Shown piece by piece: positions 1-5,303 of a stretch of 9,133 bases of DNA. Under the pieces are notes generated by a model. It searched no databases, was not told the origin of the DNA, and worked only from the letters and a program-made list of their open reading frames with translations. This DNA is from Methanobacteriota archaeon. GTDB lineage: Archaea; Methanobacteriota; Methanobacteria; Methanobacteriales; Methanobacteriaceae. Position 1 is the first letter of the stretch. Each line of letters opens with the position of its first letter. Position numbers and translations under genes: made by a program. The stretch lies in assembly GCA_023434825.1 (NCBI GenBank), contig JAEYSH010000091.1, positions 1-9,133 of the forward strand, given 5' to 3'.

Positions 1-1471
1 ACTGGGCACTGTGGTCATTGATGAAATACACATGCTCGATGATGAGGATCGTGGGCCGCGGTTAAATGGCCTTTTAGATAGATTAGAATCTCTTTTTAAA
101 GATATACAAATATTAGGACTTTCTGCAACAATAAAAAACCCTGAGGTTATAGCAAAAGAGTTTAAAATGAAATTGGTAGAATATGATAAAAGACCTGTGC
201 CCTTAGAACGCCACCTAATATTTGCAAAGTCAGATTACGATAAAGAAGATATAATGGCCAGATTATCGAAATCTGAATACAAAAATATATCGGAAAAAGG
301 ATATCATGGTCAGACAATTATATTTACAAATTCAAGAAGGAAAACACACTCGATTGCTGATTATTTAATCAAAAGAAGGGTTAATGCAGCAGCATATCAT
401 GCTGGACTTTCGTATTCTAAAAAAAATAAAATTGAACGTGATTTTGGAAACCAAAAAATATCAACAGTTGTTACCACTGCTGCCCTTGCTGCTGGAGTAG
501 ATTTCCCTGCTTCTCAGGTTATATTTGAATCTCTTACAATGGGTAATAAGTGGCTTAGACCAAATGAATTTTCACAGATGGTTGGAAGAGCTGGAAGACC
601 TACGTATCATGATGTAGGGAAAATATATCTCATACCTGAGGTCGGAAGAAAATTCGATGAAGATACTGAAGATTTCATGGCTGTACAACTACTTGAAAGT
701 GATGTAGAATCAATTCATGTTGAATACCGCGAAGAAGATGCTGTAGAACAATTTTTGGCTGATATTTCTTCTGGAAGGACACATGAAGAGAATGAACTTA
801 AAAAAGCTTACAAAAATAGAGATTTACCGTTCACATTCGATGAAATATTTAATATATTAACTGATTATGGATTTGTAGCAGATAAAGATGGTTATTTATC
901 TGTAAAACCATATGGTAAAGCAGTTAGTGTATCTTTCCTTAATTATCAGGATGCAAATTATATAAAGAAAAATATGAATGCACGAAAACCAATAGATATT
1001 GCTTTGTCTTTAGACCCATTTGAAAGTGCATATATGTCCACTAGAGTTAATCGGAGATTGAGTAAAGTACTTAAAATTAATTTATCTTCTAGGTTATTTG
1101 CAGATTCAACTTTAGATATATTATCATCAGCAGATACAATTTCAAAGCTCGAAGAAAGCCTTAGGGAACCTTTAATTAATATGCAAATTGACTTTTTTTC
1201 ATGTAAATGTAAAGATAGGCCGTTTTGCAATTGTTTCCAGAGGGAACTATCCAGAAAAATATTAAAAATGCGAATGATGAAAAAAGATCCAGTCGATATA
1301 AGTAAAAAACTTTTAAGGGATTATCAGATCCATGTTTATGCTGGAGACATATTTTCATGGTTTGATTCATTAATAAGGACACTTGAAGCAATTAAACGAA
1401 TTGCTAATACCTTTAAAGAAAGAAAAGTAGCTAAAGAATGTATAAGGCTTATAAGAGCTATAGAAAATTAA
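1..1471 (+). CDS. Ski2/Hel308-like SF2 helicase, C-terminal part (5' end outside window)
   Basis: The reading frame is open to the left edge (first whole codon at position 2), so the GTG at 11 is an internal valine codon and not a start. Visible SF2 helicase motifs are motif II DEIH (20-31) followed by a Ski2/Hel308-type DDEDRGPRL stretch, motif III SAT (122-130), motif IV region TIIFTNSRR, motif V TTAALAAGVD (from 473) and motif VI QMVGRAGRP (575-601). The Walker A and Q motifs must lie upstream of the window. After the helicase core comes a helical domain with a four-cysteine cluster, C-x-C-x5-C-x-C, at 1202-1234, which may bind zinc or another metal. The family uses ATP to unwind or remodel nucleic acid; whether this one acts on DNA or RNA cannot be told from the sequence. 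It may belong to the archaeal DUF5814-type helicases, but that is from memory. Its TAA shares TTAA with the stop of the facing gene. Confidence 0.9.
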   Translation, partial: LGTVVIDEIHMLDDEDRGPRLNGLLDRLESLFKDIQILGLSATIKNPEVIAKEFKMKLVEYDKRPVPLERHLIFAKSDYDKEDIMARLSKSEYKNISEKGYHGQTIIFTNSRRKTHSIADYLIKRRVNAAAYHAGLSYSKKNKIERDFGNQKISTVVTTAALAAGVDFPASQVIFESLTMGNKWLRPNEFSQMVGRAGRPTYHDVGKIYLIPEVGRKFDEDTEDFMAVQLLESDVESIHVEYREEDAVEQFLADISSGRTHEENELKKAYKNRDLPFTFDEIFNILTDYGFVADKDGYLSVKPYGKAVSVSFLNYQDANYIKKNMNARKPIDIALSLDPFESAYMSTRVNRRLSKVLKINLSSRLFADSTLDILSSADTISKLEESLREPLINMQIDFFSCKCKDRPFCNCFQRELSRKILKMRMMKKDPVDISKKLLRDYQIHVYAGDIFSWFDSLIRTLEAIKRIANTFKERKVAKECIRLIRAIEN

Positions 1472-3039
1472 TAAATCTTTTCAAGTTTGTATATTGTACC
1501 AATATCTGAAAATCCTAAATAAGGAATTAAATAGTAATCAGATGATATAGAACCGATATTATGGAATACAAACACATTTCCATTTTTTATCTTCTGATTT
1601 GTAGTATTTAATAGATATTCTTCTTCTACTGCCATAATGGTCACGTTTGGATTGATTTTATAAATCATCTGAAAATATTTAAAGGCTATATATGATTTCC
1701 AGTAAGTAATTATTGTTGAATTGGATGGGATTTCATTTAAAGTCGTGTAGGCAAAATATGCAAAGTTATCATTATTTGATTCTTGAATCTGGTTATAATT
1801 AGTAAAATAAGAGTTTACAGGGATTAAGAGAGATGAAACGAGCATAATTAAAATGAATAATTTTAAAAAATCAATTTCAAACTTTTTAAAGCTTATTTTT
1901 ATTTTGTAGTTTTTTGATAGGTTTTTAATGAAATCAAAAGCTGTAAATAATCCCATACCGATAAATATAGAAAATATTAGAAATGATGGTATAAACATCA
2001 CTTCAACGTCAAATACATAATAATTTAGATAAAAAGTAATATTTAAAACAAACATCAAAGAAAGTAAAACTAATATTTTAATATTCCTTTTAAGAAGACC
2101 CATTATTCCAATTATTCCTAAAATAATACCTATTATAAAGAAATCCATTTTTAGATAGTCCCAATACATTAAAATTCTATTTGGAATTTTAGAAATTGAA
2201 ATTATAAAATAAGAATTAAACTGTTTGGCTGTTATCAAATTCCACCATTCATAAACTCCTGGCGTAATAACAGTGTATTCGGGATATTGAAAAGCTCTTA
2301 TAAATATATAAATAAATTGAGATAATCCAATTAATAAAAATATTAAAAACAAAAGGAAATTTTTATAATTTAAAAAGACTCTATAATCATTCCATAGAAT
2401 AAATAACAGAAATACAGGCATAAATAAAATATCAGATGTATGTGCCCCTATACTTAATCCATAAACAAAGAAAAAGAGGTATAATAGTTTTATTTCTCTA
2501 TTTTCACTCCATTTTAGGAGAATTAGAATTATAAATGCCACAAAAAACGCGTTTAAAGTGTAAACTTCAGCAATTTCTGCTTGTGACCAGAATATTTTGG
2601 ATAAGGCAAATGAAACCGCAGCAATAACTGCAATGTACCTGTAAACATTGATATTTGAAGTCAGGACTTTTTTAAAGGATTTAATGGAATTATTTTCGCT
2701 ATTGAATCTATTATTCAATTTAATTAATTTAAAAATTATTATGTAAATTAAAGATACTGTAGCAGCACCAAAGAATGCAGACATCAAATTAACTCTAAAA
2801 GCAATAGATCCAATGGGAATCATGGTAAAAAGATGCCCAATCCATGTGTAAATGGGATAACCATTTGGATGGGGTATTCCCAAGGTGTAGCAGGCAATAC
2901 AAAACTCTGCGGAGTCTCCTTCAAATATAGATGGTGCTAAAAACTTAATATAAAAAGAAAAAGTTAAAATAAAAATGATTAAAGGAATTAATATATCTAT
3001 TCTTGCTGTTAATGATTTATAAATCTCTTCAAAGTTCAA
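1468..3039 (-). CDS. Polytopic membrane glycosyltransferase, DUF2723/TMEM260-like (GT-C fold)
   Basis: A 523-residue membrane protein with about ten or eleven hydrophobic segments (first at residues 16-33, last near 391-409) and a soluble C-terminal tail of about 110 residues. Conserved DUF2723 marks are EGDSAEF (40-46) in the first loop, LGIPHPNGYP (53-62), FRVN (81-84), WSQAEIAEVYTLN (151-163) and a late YVFDVEVMFIPS (341-352). The acidic residues of the first loop match where GT-C enzymes place their catalytic acid. The family includes human TMEM260, a protein O-mannosyltransferase, so transfer of a sugar from a lipid carrier to protein or envelope glycan outside the membrane is likely; the sugar and acceptor are unknown. 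The start is TTG at 3039, supported by AGGGTG five bases upstream. It lies 53 bp after arfB and may share its transcript. Alternative: another GT-C family with the same topology. Confidence 0.88.
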   Translation of the reverse strand: MNFEEIYKSLTARIDILIPLIIFILTFSFYIKFLAPSIFEGDSAEFCIACYTLGIPHPNGYPIYTWIGHLFTMIPIGSIAFRVNLMSAFFGAATVSLIYIIIFKLIKLNNRFNSENNSIKSFKKVLTSNINVYRYIAVIAAVSFALSKIFWSQAEIAEVYTLNAFFVAFIILILLKWSENREIKLLYLFFFVYGLSIGAHTSDILFMPVFLLFILWNDYRVFLNYKNFLLFLIFLLIGLSQFIYIFIRAFQYPEYTVITPGVYEWWNLITAKQFNSYFIISISKIPNRILMYWDYLKMDFFIIGIILGIIGIMGLLKRNIKILVLLSLMFVLNITFYLNYYVFDVEVMFIPSFLIFSIFIGMGLFTAFDFIKNLSKNYKIKISFKKFEIDFLKLFILIMLVSSLLIPVNSYFTNYNQIQESNNDNFAYFAYTTLNEIPSNSTIITYWKSYIAFKYFQMIYKINPNVTIMAVEEEYLLNTTNQKIKNGNVFVFHNIGSISSDYYLIPYLGFSDIGTIYKLEKIY

Positions 3040-3044
3040 ATTTA

Positions 3045-3050
3045 CACCCT
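3045..3050 (-). promoter_or_regulatory. Shine-Dalgarno site deciding the TTG start of the glycosyltransferase
   Basis: The minus strand reads AGGGTG, then five bases, then TTG. The GGTG core pairs with the 3' end of archaeal 16S rRNA, which fixes the non-ATG start at 3039. Confidence 0.7.
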
Positions 3051-3061
3051 TTTAAATATAA

Positions 3062-3076
3062 AAATGAAATTCATTT
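3062..3076. repeat. Short perfect inverted repeat upstream of the glycosyltransferase gene
   Basis: AAATGAA and TTCATTT flank a single central A (7-1-7). It lies in the 53-bp gap between the arfB stop and the glycosyltransferase ribosome binding site. It could be an operator or a small hairpin, but short AT-rich palindromes also arise by chance. Confidence 0.35.
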
Positions 3077-3092
3077 AAAAATAATATTTTAA

Positions 3093-3782
3093 TTAATCTA
3101 ATAATTTTTTGATATCGTTAATTATAGCATTTATAGCTGTTTCAAGTATTTCATGGCCTAAGTCTATGTTCACATAAACTCCTTCTTCCTCAACACTTTT
3201 TGCACCATTATCTATTCCTTTGTCAATCTTTCTTGCTTTATTAAAACCAACCATTCCTACTTCAGGATATTTTTCGAAATTACAGTGTTCTGTAAGCTTT
3301 GATTCATCTAAAATTCCTATAATGCGTCCCATTGAAATTTCGCCTGTTCCGGCATGTGGACCTTCTATTTCTACAATTCGATTGTTAAATACTATTTTAA
3401 TATCCAGTTCTTTTTCAATTTCGTCAATGTAATCTAAAATAGGTAAATTTCCACCATGACCGTTTACAAGAACAACTTTTTTAATATTCAAACATTTTTT
3501 GGCACTCTTAAGTGTAGGAAGTAATCTTTTTTTAGCTAACTCCTGTGCATCTATGTGAATACCATGTTTAATGTAATCGTATTCTGTAGCTGCATAAAGA
3601 ACACCTAAGAATTTTGCACCACTTCTTAAAGCTGCTTGAAGTGCAAGATATGAAGCAATTTTAGAATCAGTATCAATTGGTAATGCTGCACCGTGATTTT
3701 CAAGATGAGAACCTATTGCCAGAATTCCAATTTCATGGACTTTAGGAGAAATAACATTTCCTGAGGAGTAATTAAGTTTCAT
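3093..3782 (-). CDS. arfB: FAPy deformylase ArfB, creatininase superfamily (riboflavin/F420 synthesis)
   Basis: ArfB removes the formyl group from 2-amino-5-formylamino-6-ribosylaminopyrimidin-4(3H)-one 5'-phosphate, the product of archaeal GTP cyclohydrolase III, on the path to riboflavin and F420. The 229-residue product has the creatininase-superfamily metal motifs: ExHGAALPIDTD (E28, H30, D39), NGHGGN (H109 within 107-112) and HAGTGE (143-148, E148). YSSGNVISP at the N-terminus fits the ArfB branch rather than creatininase or mycofactocin MftE. I chose the ATG at 3782; an in-frame TTG at 3791 would add three residues. Neither has a clear Shine-Dalgarno sequence, and the start is only 17 bp after the PUA gene stop, so co-transcription and perhaps coupled translation are likely. 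Cytosolic. The specific ArfB call rests on recognising the overall pattern, without an alignment. Confidence 0.87.
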   Translation of the reverse strand: MKLNYSSGNVISPKVHEIGILAIGSHLENHGAALPIDTDSKIASYLALQAALRSGAKFLGVLYAATEYDYIKHGIHIDAQELAKKRLLPTLKSAKKCLNIKKVVLVNGHGGNLPILDYIDEIEKELDIKIVFNNRIVEIEGPHAGTGEISMGRIIGILDESKLTEHCNFEKYPEVGMVGFNKARKIDKGIDNGAKSVEEEGVYVNIDLGHEILETAINAIINDIKKLLD

Positions 3783-3799
3783 AATAAACAACTTTGATT

Positions 3800-4276
3800 T
3801 TATATTTCAAGATTCCAGATCTTATCTCCAATAAAATGAATTGTTTTTATTGCTTTTCCTTCATTGTTTTCTACCATCTCGGGTCCAGAAATAAGTGCTC
3901 TTCCAGTAGCAAGTGGTTTTCTATGAGTTTCTTCTATTATAATAACTAAATCTCCTTCTTTAACTTCAGGATCAGCCTCTGTAATTCCAGGGCTCATTAT
4001 ATCTGCACCTTTAGCAACAAATTTTACAGCACCCATATCTACTACAGTATACCTTTCTGTAATTTCGAGCTTTAAAGCACCTTTTAGCGTTGGAAAATAG
4101 TTATCATCAATATTCATAACTAGCGGTTCGCCATCGATTAGTATTATATCATAAGGCTCACTTTCCAGTATTTCTACTTTACTTTTAGAATTTATTAATG
4201 AAGAATAAGCGCCAAGCTGGTTTTTTAACTTTTTTAATTTCTTCTTTTGAAGGTAATATCTTTTTTTTATCTTCAA
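3800..4276 (-). CDS. PUA-domain RNA-binding protein, archaeal MCT-1/Tma20-like
   Basis: A 158-residue protein with a basic, lysine-rich N-terminus (residues 1-20), a pre-PUA (DUF1947-like) domain to about 75 and a PUA domain from about 76 to 156. The PUA core GAVKFVAKGADIMSPGI (82-98) and the end IKTIHFIGDKIWNL (143-156) strongly resemble eukaryotic MCT-1/Tma20 and the matching part of eIF2D. Those proteins bind the small ribosomal subunit and help tRNA and ribosome recycling or non-canonical initiation, so a ribosome-linked RNA-binding role is likely here; the archaeal function is inferred. The start is TTG at 4276, with TAGGGTG seven bases upstream. It is the first gene of the minus-strand cluster and is transcribed away from SmAP and L37e, which keeps two RNA/translation units around one divergent control region. 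Confidence 0.88.
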   Translation of the reverse strand: MKIKKRYYLQKKKLKKLKNQLGAYSSLINSKSKVEILESEPYDIILIDGEPLVMNIDDNYFPTLKGALKLEITERYTVVDMGAVKFVAKGADIMSPGITEADPEVKEGDLVIIIEETHRKPLATGRALISGPEMVENNEGKAIKTIHFIGDKIWNLEI

Positions 4277-4283
4277 TTTTTTA

Positions 4284-4290
4284 CACCCTA
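4284..4290 (-). promoter_or_regulatory. Shine-Dalgarno site deciding the TTG start of the PUA gene
   Basis: The minus strand reads TAGGGTG, seven bases, then TTG at 4276. The arrangement resembles the AGGGTG/TTG start of the glycosyltransferase gene in the same cluster. Confidence 0.65.
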
Positions 4291-4526
4291 AAAACTTCTA
4301 TTAATTTTATTTTGTATAACATTTAAAATAATTTTTTTCAAATTAAAATATGATACATTTACATTATACAATTAAAATCATATCGAATTTGTTTGAATAT
4401 ATAATTTTAATAATTAAAATGAAAAATCATATAAAGCTTATTAATTAGAATAGATTAATTATAATAATAAACTTATTGTAAAAATTGGTTTTAATTAAAC
4501 ATTATTAAATGATATGATGAAAATTC

Positions 4527-4540
4527 AAATGTTAACATTT
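4527..4540. repeat. 14-bp perfect palindrome AAATGTTAACATTT
   Basis: The sequence equals its own reverse complement over 14 bases and sits near the middle of the divergent region, just upstream of a TATA-like element at 4545. The form fits a dimeric regulator site. In DNA this AT-rich a chance origin is possible. Confidence 0.4.
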
Positions 4541-4544
4541 CTCT

Positions 4545-4624
4545 TTTAAATATAATAATCTTTAAATGTAAGTATTATGATAAATTAATTTATATTAGCA
4601 CTAAAACTAAAATTTTAAATATAA
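4545..4624 (+). promoter_or_regulatory. Two extra TATA-like boxes upstream of SmAP
   Basis: TTTAAATATAA occurs at 4545-4555 and again at 4614-4624, identical to the likely SmAP TATA box at 4741-4751. The second copy is preceded by AACTAAAAT, which resembles a BRE. They may be alternative promoters giving long leaders, promoters of a small RNA, or only AT-rich background. Confidence 0.3.
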
Positions 4625-4627
4625 AAA

Positions 4628-4666
4628 AATTAAATAGGAAAATCTCTATAAAAATTCTATTTAATT
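4628..4666. repeat. 10-bp inverted repeat (potential hairpin)
   Basis: AATTAAATAG (4628-4637) pairs perfectly with CTATTTAATT (4657-4666) around 19 bases; a bulged G would allow two more A-T pairs. It lies directly downstream of the TATA-like box at 4614, so it would be in the 5' part of any transcript from there. The stem is A/T-rich and weak. Confidence 0.35.
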
Positions 4667-4733
4667 CAATCAAATTGCAATGATTTAAATGCTTTAATCA
4701 ACATAAATCATGATATATTTTATAATTGATTAA
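4667..4733. promoter_or_regulatory. Cluster of TGATT-type half-sites upstream of the SmAP promoter
   Basis: The word WTGATTWA appears four times: 4680-4687 (+), 4694-4701 (-), 4704-4711 (-) and 4726-4733 (+). A near match, TTGATTGA, is at 4667-4674 (-). Copies 1 and 3 are inverted ATGATTTA and copies 2 and 4 are inverted TTGATTAA, so two inverted pairs are interleaved. They end just before the SmAP TATA box, where an archaeal activator or repressor could act. Confidence 0.35.
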
Positions 4734-4740
4734 GGATACA

Positions 4741-4786
4741 TTTAAATATAAATCGCACCAACAATGAATGATATAGGAAAGGTGAT
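4741..4786 (+). promoter_or_regulatory. Promoter and ribosome binding site of SmAP
   Basis: A TATA box, TTTAAATATAA, lies at 4741-4751. Transcription would start about 25 bases further on, leaving a leader of some 15-20 bases. AGGTGAT at 4780-4786 is a long match to the archaeal anti-Shine-Dalgarno sequence, and the GTG start follows after three bases. Confidence 0.65.
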
Positions 4787-4789
4787 ATT

Positions 4790-5032
4790 GTGAGCGTACA
4801 GAAGAATGTAAATGTTTCTAGACCACTCGACGCATTAGGTAAATCATTAAACTCTCAAGTACTCATAAAGCTTAAAGGCGGAAGAGAATTTAGAGGAGTA
4901 TTAAAGAGTTTTGATATGCACATGAATTTGGTATTGAATGATGCTGAAGAACTTGAAGATGGAGAATCCTCAAGAAGATTGGGCATTGTACTTATAAGAG
5001 GAGACAACATAGTTTATATATCTCCAGGTTAA
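4790..5032 (+). CDS. Sm-like archaeal protein (SmAP/LSm)
   Basis: An 80-residue Sm-fold protein. Sm1 covers about residues 16-52, with FDMHMN (41-46) forming the uridine-binding loop, and Sm2 is LIRGDNIVYI (68-77), whose R70-G71-D72-N73 completes the pocket. PLDALGKSLNSQV and LVLNDAEELEDGE match Methanothermobacter SmAP1 closely, from memory. The family forms heptameric rings that bind U-rich RNA and act in RNA metabolism, as Hfq and eukaryotic LSm proteins do. The start is GTG at 4790, set by the AGGTGAT site just upstream; upstream ATGs at 4763 and 4767 run into stops. It heads a plus-strand cluster with L37e 88 bp downstream and no strong T-run between them, so co-transcription is likely. 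Confidence 0.95.
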   Translation: MSVQKNVNVSRPLDALGKSLNSQVLIKLKGGREFRGVLKSFDMHMNLVLNDAEELEDGESSRRLGIVLIRGDNIVYISPG

Positions 5033-5105
5033 ATTTAATTTGGAAAGAAAACTAATTTTAATTACATATAATAAAATCGAATTTTGACTTAACTAACTAA
5101 AATTT

Positions 5106-5112
5106 AAGGAGG
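5106..5112 (+). promoter_or_regulatory. Strong Shine-Dalgarno site of L37e
   Basis: AAGGAGG lies eight bases before the ATG at 5121 and fixes that start. A TATA-like CATATAATAAAA near 5065-5076 could provide a second promoter for L37e inside the 88-bp gap after SmAP; this is weaker evidence. Confidence 0.75.
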
Positions 5113-5120
5113 ATTTTTCA

Positions 5121-5303
5121 ATGAAGGGAACGCCATCATTTGGTAAGCGTAATAAAAAGACCCACATTAGATGTAGAAGATGTGGTAAAAATTCCTATCA
5201 TGCAAGGAAAAAATACTGCGCAGCCTGTGGTTTCGGTAGATCATCAAAGATCAGAACTTACAGCTGGCAGAACAAAAAACTTAATGGATATAGGTTGAAA
5301 TAG
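5121..5303 (+). CDS. rpl37e: Large-subunit ribosomal protein L37e (eL37)
   Basis: A 60-residue, strongly basic protein of the usual archaeal length. It has the L37e zinc ribbon: C18-x2-C21 and C33-x2-C36, in RCRRCGKNSYH and YCAACGFG, followed by the basic tail RSSKIRTYSW. The N-terminal KGTPSFGKRNKKTH is a family signature. It binds 23S rRNA in the large subunit. It sits directly downstream of SmAP, a gene order I recall as common in euryarchaea. Its TAG stop is followed at once by the ATG of the Toprim gene, with no bases between, so its translation probably feeds the next gene. Confidence 0.97.
   Translation: MKGTPSFGKRNKKTHIRCRRCGKNSYHARKKYCAACGFGRSSKIRTYSWQNKKLNGYRLK

Larger units (their letters stand above)
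4277..4789. other. 513-bp very AT-rich divergent intergenic region
   Basis: No open reading frame of useful length is seen on either strand: each ATG on the plus strand meets a stop within a few codons. The right end holds the SmAP promoter and ribosome binding site. The left end must hold the PUA-gene promoter; a TATA-like TTATACAAAAT (minus strand, around 4308-4318) is the best guess. In between are two further TATA-like elements, a 14-bp perfect palindrome, a 10-bp stem, a cluster of TGATT half-sites and a recurring ACATTTA word. This is much longer than the other gaps in the window (0-88 bp), so it may hold control sites or an unrecognised small RNA, but I see no known RNA fold. Confidence 0.8.

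Noticed and set aside
11..13. GTG as the start of the helicase gene
   Set aside because: The frame is open upstream (Leu-Gly-Thr precede it) and the GTG encodes the valine of the hydrophobic run before DEIH, which is internal in every SF2 helicase.
3051..3060. TATA-like element (minus strand TATATTTAAA) as glycosyltransferase promoter
   Set aside because: It lies directly next to the ribosome binding site, so transcription would start about 25 bases later, inside the coding region.
3220..3432. Plus-strand frame opposite arfB
   Set aside because: It is an antisense shadow of a clearly conserved gene, and the Ser/Ile/Pro-rich product has no recognisable features.
3783..3791. TTG start adding three residues to ArfB
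   Set aside because: It has no better ribosome binding site than the ATG at 3782, and the family's conserved part begins just after that ATG; not excluded outright.
4514..4520. ATGATGA as box C of a C/D guide RNA
   Set aside because: No CTGA box D is found within the next 80 bases, and no C'/D' pair is seen.
4277..4789. Intergenic region as a replication origin or CRISPR leader
   Set aside because: It is AT-rich, but there are no repeated origin recognition boxes with GC-rich ends, no Cdc6/Orc1 gene and no regular repeats with spacers.
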